Assembly: GCF_015694405.1 (NCBI RefSeq)
Contig: NZ_JADQDB010000005.1
Coordinates: 334,589-398,588 of the forward strand
Source: Pelagibacterium limicola
Lineage (GTDB): Bacteria > Pseudomonadota > Alphaproteobacteria > Rhizobiales > Devosiaceae
Reading direction: 5' to 3'
Length of the DNA stretch: 64,000 bases
Both the position numbers and the translations under genes were made by a program. The notes below the pieces were generated by a model. The model was not told the DNA's origin. It made no database searches and was given only the letters and a program-made list of their open reading frames with translations. This document shows positions 48,201-57,230 of this stretch, piece by piece (within the stretch, counting starts at the first letter, position 1; each line of letters begins with the position of its first letter).

Positions 48201-48694
48201 TCCATGCCCTGCTCCAGCACCTGACGCACGTGCCGCCCATTCGCCGCGAGGCGGTTGCGCTGGCAGCGGCGGTGACGCTCCTGCCCGATGCGCCCGAGCT
48301 TGCGCAGCCGGTCGCGGACGAAGCGCTCGCCATCCTCTCCGATCCGACGCTGGCCCGGTTGTTCGGGCCCGATGCGCGCGCCGAGGTGAGTTTTGCGCTC
48401 GATGCGACGCGGGATGGTACCCCGATCAGGCTTACGGGCAGGATAGACCGGCTCGTCGCAGATGAATCGGGTATTATGGTTATCGATTTCAAATCCGATG
48501 CCGCCGCACCGCATGGCGAAGATGGGGTACCCGAGGCCTATTGGGCGCAACTGGGGCTTTACGCGCGCATCGCCGAGAGGCTGTTTCCCGGGCAGGAAAT
48601 AACCACGGCGATCCTCTGGACGACCCCCCGGCGGCTGATGGTGCTCGATCCCGGCCGGCTCCGGGCGGCGAGCGACAGCATCGCGCTTGTGTGA
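45272..48694 (+). CDS. addA: Double-strand break repair helicase AddA
   Basis: A 1140-residue UvrD/Rep-type helicase with a nuclease domain. Motifs: Walker A VNANAGSGKTFILTRR, Ia CLTYTKAAATEM, motif II ILVDESQDTNPEQW, III VGDPKQSIYSFQGADP, V VMTVHGAKGLEAP and VI LYVAMTRAEDELIV. The C-terminal nuclease motif is GIMVIDFKSD. It drives 3'-5' unwinding and, with AddB, resects both strands. The ATGA overlap with addB implies equal synthesis. Confidence 0.96.
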   Translation: MSERPLTLPPDARASQLAATDPEANVWVNANAGSGKTFILTRRVIRLLLGGAAPETILCLTYTKAAATEMRHRVSEILGAWTRLDDGDLAAALTDMLGHAPDAATQLRARQLFALALETPGGLKINTIHAFCEAVLQRFPLEAGVPVNFSVIEEADARQMILEAREAVLAEGLVAGRAAGDAARLLFAQLSDHAIEKAIADALKLGRKLEPLLANPAAAHINLQRFLGLSPGVSAASVLAEAISGMIVPPSDWPEIFEIAPPDMGKTRFEDKLYALDPVNPDPKDLIGAYLTGEGSVPKNFPKKAFEKANPALAANLLAEAERLAGVLDRYKAAQIAEQSSALFGVLSSIVSRYEAQKRARSWLDFDDLVVRTAALFANREYGAWVRYKLDAGIDHILVDESQDTNPEQWRVIEALADDFFDGEGTGRPKTLFAVGDPKQSIYSFQGADPALFLETGRKMGLRARQSGREWRDRTLRTSFRTLPAILDGVDRVANLPEVARGLFAPPEGIRHESARRDTGGTITLWPLIAAPETTEPGEEWPLEPMENLGSAPRQLARKIARTIKHWVEIGTPPGPRGRAIVPEDVLVLVQRRSAVFGEIVRALKEERIESPGADRLPVSAHIAVDDLLGLADVLLSPSDDLTLAAVLRSPLFDFSEDDLYDLAEPRGRGASLWQALGASDRPVAQAAYQVLFDLRQRLDLDRPYEFFAHVLYERGGLRRFHARLGAEVDEVIAEFLDLALEHENSNQPSLTGFLAAMRKSHIVIKRDLAAKTSGVRVMTVHGAKGLEAPIVILADAAGKPPPVKDCVFAGPPETPFLLYCPGTEHHCRVSSTLREAVAARQGEEYWRNLYVAMTRAEDELIVAGTLTERGKAEGSWHTVIETALAAGSETITDPASGEEVVQYPLATPPPRPVSDRPLALRTADLTFSLPPLALPTSRETVSPSSLGAAERADAALAPEVERLLDARTARDRGIALHALLQHLTHVPPIRREAVALAAAVTLLPDAPELAQPVADEALAILSDPTLARLFGPDARAEVSFALDATRDGTPIRLTGRIDRLVADESGIMVIDFKSDAAAPHGEDGVPEAYWAQLGLYARIAERLFPGQEITTAILWTTPRRLMVLDPGRLRAASDSIALV

Positions 48695-48814
48695 TGGGTG
48701 CCATGCGGCGGGCAGGGTTGAATTGGCTCCCGACTCCGCCTAGCTATTGATCAATATAGGTTTCCCCGGGGCGGGGCTCGTGCGGGTTCGCCTCAAATTT
48801 GCAAAGGTATCTCC

Positions 48815-49138
48815 ATGACTGGACATGTGACAGACGCCACCTTCTCTTCGGAAGTGCTTGGCTCGAGCCAACCCGTTCTCGTCGATTTCTGGGCCGAATG
48901 GTGTGGGCCGTGTCGCGCGATCGCGCCGATCCTCGAAGAAATCTCGACCGAGCTCGAAGGCAAGGTCAAGATTGTCAAGCTCAATGTCGATGAGAACCCC
49001 GGTACCGCCGCCCAGTACGGCGTACGCTCGATTCCCACGATGATTCTTTTCAAGGGGGGCGAGGCTGCCGACATGAAGATCGGCGCAGGCACGCCCAAGG
49101 CCGGTCTCGTCAAATGGCTCGAAAGCCACGCCGCATAA
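48815..49138 (+). CDS. trxA: Thioredoxin
   Basis: A 107-residue disulfide reductase. The active site is [14 protein letters not shown] with Cys30 and Cys33, and the cis-proline loop is [11 protein letters not shown]. Length and motifs are those of classical TrxA. It is 120 bp downstream of addA, so it may have its own promoter, and is followed by two hairpins. Confidence 0.97.
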   Translation: MTGHVTDATFSSEVLGSSQPVLVDFWAEWCGPCRAIAPILEEISTELEGKVKIVKLNVDENPGTAAQYGVRSIPTMILFKGGEAADMKIGAGTPKAGLVKWLESHAA

Positions 49139-49178
49139 GACGGTTTGCTTCGCTTCTCCTTTCGTAAAGCGAAGCGCA

Positions 49179-49220
49179 AAAGCGCTTGTTCCGATCCTGT
49201 CGGGACAAGCGCTTTATTTT
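49179..49220. terminator. Bidirectional terminator between trxA and folC
   Basis: A 16-bp stem with one wobble (AAAGCGCTTGTTCCGA with TCGGGACAAGCGCTTT), 5-base loop, then TATTTT on the plus strand and an A-rich 5' flank that gives T residues on the minus strand. It separates the convergent trxA and folC. A smaller hairpin (GCTTCGCTT with AAGCGAAGC) lies just before it. Confidence 0.8.
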
Positions 49221-49237
49221 GGGGTGACACCTGCGGC

Positions 49238-50530
49238 TTATTCCGGCTGCGTCTTGTTGAGTTTGAGAACCGCGCCGGCGAGGTAGAGCGAGCCACAGAT
49301 GACGATGCGCGCGCCCTCGATGTGAGCGGCGCGCGCGAGCGCATCGGGCACCGAGCGGGCAAGTGTCGTCCTCAATCCATGCTGCTTGGGGAATGGTGCC
49401 AGCTCGCGCGCCTTGAGCGCACCCGCCTCGCCCGGAATCGGCACGACAAAGACTTCCTTTGCCATATCCTTGAAGGGCGCGAAAAAGCGTGCCGCATCCT
49501 TGGTGGCCATCATGCCCGAAACGAGCACAAGCGGCGCGGGCCGTGCGGCATTCATCTCGGCGAGCGCGGCCGCCAATGTCTCGGCGCCCGCCGCATTGTG
49601 GCCGCCATCGAGCCAGAGCTCTTGCCCGTCCTCGAGATAATCACCGAGCGCGCCGCGCAACGGGGCCAGCCGCGCCGGCCAGACCGCGTTGCGCAAGCCC
49701 CTGGCAATCGCTTCCTCGGATACCGGCAGCCGGAAATGCCGGACGGCGGCGATGGCCAGCGCTGCGTTCTCGATCTGGTGGGGACCGACCAGCGCGGGCA
49801 GGGGAAGATCGAGCAACTGCTCGTCATCCTGATAGATGAGCCTTCCCCGCTGCGAAAACCCATCGAAATCAACGCCGGCGGCGAAAGGTTCTATTCCCAG
49901 GGACCTGGCTTCAGCGGCGATGGTTTCGAGCGCGTCGTCGGGCTGGCGCGCGATGACCGCCGGTGCGCCGCGCTTTAAAATGCCAGCCTTTGCCGACGCG
50001 ATTTCGGAGAGCGTTTCGCCCAGGAATTGCGTGTGATCGATCGATACGGGCGTGATGACCGTGCCCAGAGGGTTGTCGATGACATTGGTGGCGTCGAACC
50101 TGCCACCGAGGCCCACCTCAAGCAGCAGGTAGTCGGCCTTTACCTCGCTGAACAGCAGGAACGCCGCGCAGGTGGTGATTTCGAAAAAGGTGATGGGCTT
50201 GCCCTTATTGGCCGCCTCGCAGATCTCGAGCGCGGCGTTAAGCCGGCGCGCAGAGACGAGGGTGCCGGCGAGCCTTATGCGCTCGCGAAAGGCCGAAAGG
50301 TGAGGCGAGGTATAAACGTGAACCTTGTTGCCCGCCGCCTCGAGCATTGCGCGCATATAGGCGATGGTCGAGCCCTTGCCGTTGGTGCCGGCCACATGGA
50401 TGACCGGGGGCAGCCGATCCTGCGGGCGGCCCAGCGCCTTGAGAAGGCCGAGCGTGCGGTCGAGCTCGAGATCGATCAGCTTGGGGTGCAGCGTCAGCAG
50501 ACGCTTGAGAATCGCATCGGTGCGGGACAT
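49238..50530 (-). CDS. folC: Folylpolyglutamate synthase / dihydrofolate synthase
   Basis: A 430-residue bifunctional ATP-dependent ligase of the Mur ligase fold that adds glutamate to dihydropteroate and folates. The P-loop is VIHVAGTNGKGSTIAYMRAM, followed by TSPHLSAFRERI, VGLGGRFDATNVI, SIDHTQFLGETLSEIASAKAGI and a C-terminal LDGGHNAAGAETL. It is the last gene of the trpFBA-accD-folC array. Confidence 0.96.
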   Translation of the reverse strand: MSRTDAILKRLLTLHPKLIDLELDRTLGLLKALGRPQDRLPPVIHVAGTNGKGSTIAYMRAMLEAAGNKVHVYTSPHLSAFRERIRLAGTLVSARRLNAALEICEAANKGKPITFFEITTCAAFLLFSEVKADYLLLEVGLGGRFDATNVIDNPLGTVITPVSIDHTQFLGETLSEIASAKAGILKRGAPAVIARQPDDALETIAAEARSLGIEPFAAGVDFDGFSQRGRLIYQDDEQLLDLPLPALVGPHQIENAALAIAAVRHFRLPVSEEAIARGLRNAVWPARLAPLRGALGDYLEDGQELWLDGGHNAAGAETLAAALAEMNAARPAPLVLVSGMMATKDAARFFAPFKDMAKEVFVVPIPGEAGALKARELAPFPKQHGLRTTLARSVPDALARAAHIEGARIVICGSLYLAGAVLKLNKTQPE

Positions 50531-50550
50531 GGGCGGCCAGGGGCAAACGG

Positions 50551-50586
50551 AAGGCCCGCCCGGTTCTGCGGGCGGGGCCTTTTTGA
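50551..50586. promoter_or_regulatory. GC-rich hairpin between accD and folC
   Basis: AAGGCCCGCCCG pairs with CGGGCGGGGCCTT (one bulge). The T-run follows on the plus strand, whereas the flanking genes read on the minus strand, so it would terminate antisense transcripts best and may only attenuate accD-folC read-through. Confidence 0.5.
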
Positions 50587-50597
50587 AAATCGGCCGG

Positions 50598-51575
50598 CTA
50601 TTCGGCGTGACCGGCTACGGGCGTCGTTGCAAGGAGATCGTCGTCTCCCTCCGCCGAAATCGCCACGTCGCGCGCCGTGAGCGCCGGGGCGGCTTGAACG
50701 AAGCGGTTGGGAATTGCGTCGTTGGCGGGGGCCTTGGTCAAAATCCCCACGAGCGAGCCGATGGTCGCGCGCAGATCGTGGCGGTGGACCACCATATCGA
50801 CCATGCCGTGCTCGTAGAGATACTCGGAACGCTGGAAGCCCTTGGGGAGCTTCTCGCGGATGGTCTGCTCGATGACGCGCGGGCCGGCGAAACAGATGAG
50901 CGCGCCGGGTTCGGCGATATGGACATCGCCGAGCATGGCGTAGGACGCTGTCACCCCGCCTGTCGTGGGATTGGTGAGCACCACGATATAGGGGAGCCCG
51001 GCTTCACGCAGGCGCTGCACTGCAACCGTGGTGCGCGGCATCTGCATCAGCGAGAGAATGCCTTCCTGCATGCGCGCGCCGCCGGAAGCCGTAAAAATGA
51101 CGAAGGGCAGCCTGCGTTCGACGGCGGTCTCGAGCCCCGTAACGATTGCCGAACCCGCGGCCATGCCGAGCGAACCGAGCATGAAATCGCCATCCTGCAC
51201 GCCGGCGACGACCTCGCGGCCATAGAGCCTGCCCACGGCGACGAGCATAGCATCGTCAAGTCCGGTCTTGCTGCGGGCTTCCTTGAGGCGATCGGTGTAG
51301 CGCTTGGTGTCGCGGAACCGAAGCGGATCCTGCGCGACCTGTGGCAGCGCAATCCTTTCGTACCGGCCTTCGTCGAAGAAATTATCGAGCCGGTCCGAAG
51401 CCTTGATCTTCATGTGGTAGCCCGAATTGGGCACCACCCACTGATTTGTCTCAAGGTCGCGGTGGAACACCATCTCGCCGCTCTCGGGACATTTGACCCA
51501 GAGATTGTCCTCGACGTCGCGCTTATTGAGAAAGGAACGAATTTTGGGTCGGACGACGTTGTCGATCCAGTTCAT
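50598..51575 (-). CDS. accD: Acetyl-CoA carboxylase carboxyltransferase subunit beta
   Basis: A 325-residue subunit of acetyl-CoA carboxylase, the first step of fatty-acid synthesis. Core motifs are [39 protein letters not shown] and [17 protein letters not shown]. The N-terminal zinc ribbon is degenerate: [20 protein letters not shown] keeps one Cys, as in other alphaproteobacterial AccD proteins. The ATG at 51575 begins [12 protein letters not shown], the family start. It sits 109 bp after trpA on the same strand. Confidence 0.97.
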   Translation of the reverse strand: MNWIDNVVRPKIRSFLNKRDVEDNLWVKCPESGEMVFHRDLETNQWVVPNSGYHMKIKASDRLDNFFDEGRYERIALPQVAQDPLRFRDTKRYTDRLKEARSKTGLDDAMLVAVGRLYGREVVAGVQDGDFMLGSLGMAAGSAIVTGLETAVERRLPFVIFTASGGARMQEGILSLMQMPRTTVAVQRLREAGLPYIVVLTNPTTGGVTASYAMLGDVHIAEPGALICFAGPRVIEQTIREKLPKGFQRSEYLYEHGMVDMVVHRHDLRATIGSLVGILTKAPANDAIPNRFVQAAPALTARDVAISAEGDDDLLATTPVAGHAE

Positions 51576-51683
51576 CTTGAGCTCTCGCCTTGATCCCTGT
51601 TTCTGTCCTGTATTTCCGGCGAACCGGCCCAGGAACCGCTCACTGCGATCCCCGACGGTAGGACATGATTGTGGCAATTTATA

Positions 51684-52511
51684 TCAGCTTCTGGCGCGCT
51701 TTGCACCCTCGGCAAGCTTGCGCACGCAGCTGTGCACAGCCTCCGCGGTTCCGGGCTGCGGCTTGCCGTCAACCAGCGAGTCGGCGACCGCTGAAACAAG
51801 TGCAGAGCCGACGACCACGCCATCGGCGCCCCTGCCGATCAGCGCGGCATCCTCAGGCGTCTTGATCCCGAAGCCCACCGCGACGGGCAGATTGGTATGG
51901 CCCTTGATGCGGCTAACCGCTTCGCCGACGGCCGTGCGATTCTTGATCTCGGCGCCGGTGATGCCGGTCATCGAGACATAATAGACAAAGCCCGAAGTGT
52001 TCTTGAGCACCGTGGCGAGGCGCTTGTTGTCGGTCGTGGGGGTGGTCAGACGGATGAAGTTGAGCCCGGCCGCCAGGGCCGGAAGGCAAAGCTCCTCATC
52101 CTCTTCGGCGGGCAGATCGACGACGATCAGTCCGTCGACACCTGCCGCGACGGCATCGGCGAGGAATTTCTCGACGCCATAGATATAGATGGGATTGTAG
52201 TAGCCCATCAGGACGATCGGGGTTTCGTCGTCATTGCGACGGAACCGCGCTACCGTATCGATGGTTTTTCTCAGGCTCATGCCCGCTGCGAGGGCGCGCT
52301 GTCCGGCCAGTTGGATGGCGACACCGTCAGCCATCGGGTCGGAAAAGGGCATGCCGAGTTCGATGATGTCGGCGCCTGCCGAAGGGAGCCCGGCAAGAAT
52401 GGCATCGGCGGTCGCCTCGTCGGGATCGCCCGCCATCACGAACGATACAAACGCCGGGCGGTTTTCAGCTTTTGTCTTTGCGAACCGCCTGTCGATACGC
52501 GTACCGGTCAT
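51684..52511 (-). CDS. trpA: Tryptophan synthase alpha subunit
   Basis: A 275-residue TIM barrel that cleaves indole-3-glycerol phosphate to indole and passes it to TrpB. The catalytic Glu and Asp lie in [16 protein letters not shown]; the phosphate site is in [13 protein letters not shown] and [12 protein letters not shown]. The ATG at 52511 ([20 protein letters not shown]) is the family start. It is separated from trpB by about 500 bp that hold a DUF1127 gene. Confidence 0.97.
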   Translation of the reverse strand: MTGTRIDRRFAKTKAENRPAFVSFVMAGDPDEATADAILAGLPSAGADIIELGMPFSDPMADGVAIQLAGQRALAAGMSLRKTIDTVARFRRNDDETPIVLMGYYNPIYIYGVEKFLADAVAAGVDGLIVVDLPAEEDEELCLPALAAGLNFIRLTTPTTDNKRLATVLKNTSGFVYYVSMTGITGAEIKNRTAVGEAVSRIKGHTNLPVAVGFGIKTPEDAALIGRGADGVVVGSALVSAVADSLVDGKPQPGTAEAVHSCVRKLAEGAKRARS

Positions 52512-52649
52512 AGGCTCACTGCCCTCCTCAAGTGGTCGGGCGGGATAAAGAGGAAGAACGCTTGAAGAGTCAACTGCCTGGCCGGGATTTTGAGCAACGC
52601 TCTCCCGGCGCTGCAAAAGCGGCGCCCACTTTCGCCCGAAGCCTTCCAA

Positions 52650-52677
52650 AACCGCAGGCACCCGCAAGCGGGCGCCT
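52650..52677 (-). terminator. Terminator of the DUF1127 gene
   Basis: On the minus strand AGGCGCCCGC pairs with GCGGGTGCCT around a 2-base loop, followed after GCGG by TTTTGG. It lies 31 bp beyond the DUF1127 stop and would separate it from trpA. Confidence 0.55.
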
Positions 52678-52707
52678 CGTTGTCGTGAATTGGTCAAGGT
52701 TGGATGC

Positions 52708-52887
52708 CTAGCGGCGCGTGAATGCCTTGTCGAAGGCATAGCGTGGCAGGTCGGCACGCGACAGGCCACGCGCCTCGAGCGCCTGATCGGAAAGGCCGGC
52801 GAGGTCGTTATAGAGCGCGGACGCAGCGCGGGCGCGGCCAATATCCCCGAAAAAGCCGGCAAGGCTATCGATAACGCGATTGGACAT
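52708..52887 (-). CDS. DUF1127 domain small protein
   Basis: A 59-residue protein, [20 protein letters not shown] followed by a helical region with [20 protein letters not shown] and an end rich in aromatic and basic residues ([10 protein letters not shown]). This matches the DUF1127 (YjiS-like) family; some members bind RNA and affect phosphate, carbon or stress traits in alphaproteobacteria. GGAGG lies 6 bp before the ATG at 52887. Its position between trpB and trpA is unusual. Confidence 0.85.
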   Translation of the reverse strand: MSNRVIDSLAGFFGDIGRARAASALYNDLAGLSDQALEARGLSRADLPRYAFDKAFTRR

Positions 52888-52969
52888 GTCTGCCTCCAGG
52901 GGCCTTAAGTTCGTCTCAAGGAGGTAAATGGGCCCAAATGCCGGAGCTGACCAGCCCGCCATTGGTCAT

Positions 52970-52998
52970 GCCAGCCATCCCGAATGCGCATGGCTGGC
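52970..52998. promoter_or_regulatory. Hairpin after trpB
   Basis: GCCAGCCAT pairs perfectly with ATGGCTGGC around an 11-base loop, 16 bp past the trpB stop. No T-run follows on the minus strand, so termination would be partial. Confidence 0.45.
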
Positions 52999-53013
52999 GT
53001 AATCCCCCTCAAC

Positions 53014-54234
53014 TCAGAGGGCCATGCCCAGATGCTTGCCCACTGATTCGACGTCCTTGTCGCCGCGCCCCGAAAGGCAAAGCACGATCACCTTGTCCGA
53101 TTTCATCTGCGGAGCGATCTTCATGACATGGGCGAGCCCGTGCGCGCTTTCGAGTGCGGGAATGATCCCCTCGAACTTTGTGCAGGCCATGAAGGCATCG
53201 AGCGCCTCCTTGTCGGTAACCGGAACGTAGGTCACGCGGCCTGTATCGCGCAGCCATGCGTGTTCGGGTCCGACGCCGGGATAATCGAGACCGGCCGAAA
53301 TCGAATGGCCCTCAAGGATCTGTCCATCTTCGTTCTGGAGGAGATAGGTGCGATTGCCGTGGAGCACGCCGGGGCGCCCGCCGGTCATCGAGGCGGCGTG
53401 ACCGTTCTCGACGTCCAGGCCGTGGCCTCCGGCTTCAGCGCCGATAATCTGCACGTTCGGTTCGTCGAGGAAATCGTGAAAGGTGCCGATGGCGTTCGAG
53501 CCGCCGCCGATGCAGGCGACCAGCGCGTCGGGAAGACGACCCTCGAGTTCCATGATCTGTTCGCGGATTTCCTCCCCGATCACCTTCTGGAAGTCGCGCA
53601 CCATTTCGGGATAGGGGTGCGGGCCGGCGGCGGTGCCGATGAGATAATAGGTGCTCTCCACATTGGTTACCCAGTCGCGCAGCGCCTCGTTCATGGCGTC
53701 CTTGAGGGTTCCCGCGCCTGCGGTAACGGGCCTCACCTCGGCACCGAGCATTTTCATGCGCAGGACGTTGGGCATCTGGCGGGCGACGTCGGTGGCCCCC
53801 ATGAATACCGTGCAGGGCAGTCCGAAACGCGCGCAGACGGTGGCCGTGGCAACGCCGTGCTGGCCAGCGCCGGTTTCCGCAATGATCCGCGTCTTGCCCA
53901 TGCGCCGGGCCAGAAGAATCTGGCCAAGGCAGTTGTTGAGCTTATGGGAACCGGTGTGATTGAGATCCTCGCGCTTGAAATAGATGCGCGCGCCGCCCAG
54001 TTCCGCCGAGAGGCGCTCTGCATAATAGAGCGGGGAAGGCCTTCCGGCGAAATGGGTACGCAGATCGTTCATCTCGGACAGGAACGCAGGATCCTTCTGC
54101 GCCGAACGATAAGCCTTTTCGAGATCGAGGATCAGCGGCATCAAGGTTTCGGCGACGAACCGGCCGCCGAAAATGCCGAATTTGCCTCTTTCGTCCGGTC
54201 CCTGGCGCAGGGAATTGGCGGCTCGTTTGTTCAT
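53014..54234 (-). CDS. trpB: Tryptophan synthase beta subunit
   Basis: A 406-residue PLP enzyme that joins indole and serine. The PLP lysine is in [18 protein letters not shown]; the phosphate loop is [15 protein letters not shown]; the catalytic Glu is in [18 protein letters not shown]. The start overlaps the trpF stop (ATGA). Confidence 0.98.
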   Translation of the reverse strand: MNKRAANSLRQGPDERGKFGIFGGRFVAETLMPLILDLEKAYRSAQKDPAFLSEMNDLRTHFAGRPSPLYYAERLSAELGGARIYFKREDLNHTGSHKLNNCLGQILLARRMGKTRIIAETGAGQHGVATATVCARFGLPCTVFMGATDVARQMPNVLRMKMLGAEVRPVTAGAGTLKDAMNEALRDWVTNVESTYYLIGTAAGPHPYPEMVRDFQKVIGEEIREQIMELEGRLPDALVACIGGGSNAIGTFHDFLDEPNVQIIGAEAGGHGLDVENGHAASMTGGRPGVLHGNRTYLLQNEDGQILEGHSISAGLDYPGVGPEHAWLRDTGRVTYVPVTDKEALDAFMACTKFEGIIPALESAHGLAHVMKIAPQMKSDKVIVLCLSGRGDKDVESVGKHLGMAL

Positions 54235-54893
54235 TTCCTTAACTCCGTTGCGGCAGCGCGCGCGTTGGCGATGAAGGCGGAAATCAATCCTGCATCCTTC
54301 ACCCCCTTTTCCCGCTCGACGCCGGACGCAGCATCGAGCCCGAAAGGCATCACCTCGCGCACGGCTCGTGCCACGTTGTCCTTATCGAGGCCACCCGAAA
54401 GCATGAAGGCGACGTCCGGGTCAAGCCCGGCGAGCAGCGACCAGTCGAAGGTTGCGCCCAGCCCACCCGGGCGGGTGGCGTCCGCAGGCGGCTTGGCGTC
54501 GAGAATGAGCCCATCGGCGAGTTGGGCGTAGGCGGAAACGGCAGCTAGGTCCTCGGGCCCGCCCACCGGCAGGGCCTTGATGACCTTTTTCCCCGTGGCC
54601 GCCTTGATGGCAGAAACGCGTGCGGGCGTTTCGTGCCCGTGAAGCTGGAGCCAGCCGGCACCCGTTGCGGCGGCGGCGCGAACATCGTCGTCATCGGGAT
54701 CGACAAGCAGGACAACGGATTCGATACGCCCCGAAGCCCTCGCGACAAGCGCTTCAATCGTTGCCCAATCTATATAGCGGGGGCTTTTGCCGAAGGTATT
54801 GAACCCCACCATGTCCGCGCCCTGGGCGACGACGCAATCGAGGATTTCGGGGGTTTTAACCCCGCATATCTTGATAACGGGCATGTAAGGCAT
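54231..54893 (-). CDS. trpF: Phosphoribosylanthranilate isomerase
   Basis: A 220-residue TIM barrel that catalyses the Amadori rearrangement in tryptophan synthesis. The catalytic Cys is in [11 protein letters not shown], and Asp lies in LILDAKPP; phosphate-binding glycines are in [11 protein letters not shown]. The family's usual GG-T-G loop appears as [14 protein letters not shown]. The start is at 54893, or at 54884 if the second Met is used. It overlaps trpB. Confidence 0.96.
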   Translation of the reverse strand: MPYMPVIKICGVKTPEILDCVVAQGADMVGFNTFGKSPRYIDWATIEALVARASGRIESVVLLVDPDDDDVRAAAATGAGWLQLHGHETPARVSAIKAATGKKVIKALPVGGPEDLAAVSAYAQLADGLILDAKPPADATRPGGLGATFDWSLLAGLDPDVAFMLSGGLDKDNVARAVREVMPFGLDAASGVEREKGVKDAGLISAFIANARAAATELRK

Positions 54894-54894
54894 A

Positions 54895-55245
54895 TCAGAC
54901 CAGTTCGTCGGCTGCGGCAAGGGCGGGATCGGGTTCGCGGGCCGGGGCGCGGCGGGCGGCGTCGAGTTCGGCCTTGAGGCGTTCATTTTCCCTCGCCAGC
55001 CGTTTTTCGGACCGTCTATGGGCTCCTTGGGTCCACCACACCGCTATACCGCCCAGGGCAATGCCGAAGAACAACACCGCATAAACGATCAGGAACAGCG
55101 GCACCCCATAGCCGGGTGCATCGCCGGCAACCGCGACGAGCGGATTGAAATTGACGGCAACGGTGTGCCGGTTGGCCAGCGCAAAGACGAGAATGATTGC
55201 GCAAAGCGGCACGAGCACGAGCCAGCCGATGATGCGTTTGCGCAT
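54895..55245 (-). CDS. LapA domain-containing membrane protein
   Basis: A 116-residue protein with two membrane helices (IIGWLVLVPLCAIILVFALA and PLFLIVYAVLFFGIALGGIA) and a C-terminal coiled coil (RSEKRLARENERLKAELDAA). This is the LapA/YciS-like domain linked to lipopolysaccharide assembly. The ATG at 55245 places the first helix correctly. It lies between ihfB and trpF, a conserved place in Rhizobiales. Confidence 0.88.
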   Translation of the reverse strand: MRKRIIGWLVLVPLCAIILVFALANRHTVAVNFNPLVAVAGDAPGYGVPLFLIVYAVLFFGIALGGIAVWWTQGAHRRSEKRLARENERLKAELDAARRAPAREPDPALAAADELV

Positions 55246-55325
55246 GGGTCGAGTCCTCAGGAGCACCTTTGACAAAGGTGATTATCACCTTTGCGGCCGG
55301 GAAGCTCCATTCAAAATGGCGTGGC

Positions 55326-55607
55326 CTATTTGCCGTTCAGGCGCTCGCGGATTTCCTTGCCCGCCTTGAACTGGGGCACGTATTTTTCGCCCACATCGAC
55401 CTGCTCGCCCGTGCGCGGGTTACGCCCGACGCGCGCGGGGCGGTTCTTGACCGAAAAAGCGCCAAACCCGCGCAATTCCACCCGGTCCCCGCGCGCCAAC
55501 GCATCCCCTACTTCATCGAGGATCGCGTTGACGATGTTTTCGACGTCGCGATGAAACAGATGCGGGTTTTCCGCAGCAAGCTTTTCAACGAGTTCCGACT
55601 TGATCAT
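55326..55607 (-). CDS. ihfB: Integration host factor subunit beta
   Basis: A 93-residue DNA-bending protein of the HU/IHF family. Typical features: [17 protein letters not shown] at the N-terminus, [21 protein letters not shown] around the DNA-binding arm with its intercalating Pro, and [15 protein letters not shown] at the end. It acts with IhfA in nucleoid structure, recombination and sigma-54 promoters. It lies downstream of sppA. Confidence 0.96.
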   Translation of the reverse strand: MIKSELVEKLAAENPHLFHRDVENIVNAILDEVGDALARGDRVELRGFGAFSVKNRPARVGRNPRTGEQVDVGEKYVPQFKAGKEIRERLNGK

Positions 55608-55661
55608 CGTTTGATGCGCCCCCCGGCGCGTTTCTCTAAACGGCTTTTTTGCCTTGCTTTT

Positions 55662-56603
55662 TTACCGTGTGGAAGGGTGCCAAAGCGAGACCAGCCCGTC
55701 AAGCGCTATGGCGCTATGGGCGCCCAGACCAAGTGCCTGGGACGCACTTTCCGTGAGCCACTGGCGCAGCCAGCCGGCATTCGAAGCCGGGGGCCAGGCG
55801 GTGAAGACGTCGAGATCGGGGTCGATACCGTGCGTTTCGGCAAGCCATTGCCGCGCTTCGGCCTCTCCGCCAAGGGCATCGATCAGCCCCGTCCCCAGCG
55901 CCATCTGGCCGGTCATGATGCGGCCATCGGCAAGGGCGAGCGTCTGGGGCCGGGACAGCCCGCGCCGCTCGGCTACGATGTCGACGAACCAGGTGAAGCT
56001 GTCTTCAACGAGCGCAGCCAGACTGCGGCGAACCTCTGGGCTGATGGGCGCATCGAATTCGGGCTCTGCCTTGAGCTCTCCCGAGGCGACCTTGTCGAGA
56101 TCGATACCGATGGTCTCGAGCAGGCGGCCCGCATCGACATGGCGGTAAAGCACGCCGATCGACCCCACGATGGAAAGCCGGCGCGCAAAGATCCGGTCGG
56201 TGCCGATGGCGGTCATGTAGGCCGCCGAGGCACCGAGTTCGTCGATGACCGCCACGGTCGGCTTGGCCTGCGAAAGCGTCCGCAGCGCCTCGTAAAGCTC
56301 CTCACCGCCCGCCGTGGTGCCGCCGGGACTGTTGATGGCCACGATGACGGCGCTGACGCTAGCGTCATCGGCCAGGTCCTTGAGGCGCTCGACCCGGTCA
56401 CGGTCGGTGGTGATGGTGCCGTTGATCTCAACCCGGGCGATCGCTTCGCCCTGTGGTGAGATCTCGGGGCCGAATCGGGCGACCCCCACCATCACGGCTA
56501 AGGCCAAGGCAAGAAAGGCAAATATCCGCCAGCGCCCGCGCGAGCGCCTGATGGCCCGCGTTGCGGGAATAGCGTGAACGGGATCGTCACCGAGCTGGGT
56601 CAT
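55662..56603 (-). CDS. sppA: Signal peptide peptidase SppA (S49 family)
   Basis: A 313-residue membrane-anchored serine protease of the short SppA type that degrades cleaved signal peptides. One N-terminal helix (IFAFLALALAVMVGVA) anchors it. The nucleophile is Ser126 in LGASAAYMTA and the general-base Lys is Lys178 in SGELKAEP; INSPGGTTAGGEELY and VGSIGVLY are family motifs. The ATG at 56603 is chosen; an in-frame TTG at 56624 would add seven residues. Confidence 0.92.
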   Translation of the reverse strand: MTQLGDDPVHAIPATRAIRRSRGRWRIFAFLALALAVMVGVARFGPEISPQGEAIARVEINGTITTDRDRVERLKDLADDASVSAVIVAINSPGGTTAGGEELYEALRTLSQAKPTVAVIDELGASAAYMTAIGTDRIFARRLSIVGSIGVLYRHVDAGRLLETIGIDLDKVASGELKAEPEFDAPISPEVRRSLAALVEDSFTWFVDIVAERRGLSRPQTLALADGRIMTGQMALGTGLIDALGGEAEARQWLAETHGIDPDLDVFTAWPPASNAGWLRQWLTESASQALGLGAHSAIALDGLVSLWHPSTR

Positions 56604-56666
56604 CTGGCCGCTGAATACCTTCAAAAGTTTCCGCTAGGGCTAAAGGCTTGCCTGGACGAATGCAAG

Positions 56667-57158
56667 TCAGGTGCGCTGCCGCACCATGAGGCGCGCCTGC
56701 GGATCGTAGGTTTCGAGCTTTTGGGCAAGATCCGGGCGGTTCGCCACGGCAAAGTCGAAGCGCGACCAGAAGGGGGCCGAGCCGTTGACCGCAACAAGGC
56801 TCATCGTGGGATAAGGACGCGCCACATCGATGAGGATATCGACAATCCTGCGCGCGGCGCCGGTGCCACGTACCTTGGGCAAAAGCGCGAGATCGTGAAT
56901 ATAGAAGCTGTCTGGATCCTCAGGGAGCGCGCCTAATGCCGTGTTGAGGGCGGGCGGGGCCTGCAGCGTCCAGGGATGGCTCAGGACGTAACCGAGTGGC
57001 CTCTGGTCGCCCTCGCAAACCCAACACCCTTCAGGGGCCAGCGACCGTCGCTCGCTAAAGATCGCGTCCTCTTCGAAAAAATCCGGATGCACCCGACCGG
57101 CGATCGCAGAAACGAAGGGCAGATCGCGGCGGGTCATGGGACGCCAGTTGTACAACAA
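56667..57158 (-). CDS. GNAT family N-acetyltransferase
   Basis: A 163-residue acetyltransferase. The first strand and helix are NWRPMTRRDLPFVSAIAGRV; the acetyl-CoA pyrophosphate loop region is LLPKVRGTGAARRIVDIL, where R/Q-x-x-G-x-G/A is recognisable. GGAGG lies 5 bases before a TTG at 57158 (8 bases before the next TTG), so translation probably starts there, not at the ATG 21 bp further in. It lies between rpsA and sppA; its substrate is unknown. Confidence 0.85.
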   Translation of the reverse strand: MLYNWRPMTRRDLPFVSAIAGRVHPDFFEEDAIFSERRSLAPEGCWVCEGDQRPLGYVLSHPWTLQAPPALNTALGALPEDPDSFYIHDLALLPKVRGTGAARRIVDILIDVARPYPTMSLVAVNGSAPFWSRFDFAVANRPDLAQKLETYDPQARLMVRQRT

Positions 57159-57174
57159 TACGACCTCCGGAAGA

Positions 57175-57204
57175 CAAAAAAGGTCCGCGCCGGGGCGCGG
57201 ACCT
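57175..57204 (-). terminator. Rho-independent terminator of rpsA
   Basis: On the minus strand a 10-bp perfect stem, GGTCCGCGCC with GGCGCGGACC and a 2-base loop, is followed by TTTTTT. It starts 27 bp after the rpsA stop and overlaps the region just upstream of the acetyltransferase ribosome site. Confidence 0.92.
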
Positions 57205-57230
57205 CATCATATTGCAAGTGCGCGCAAGAT

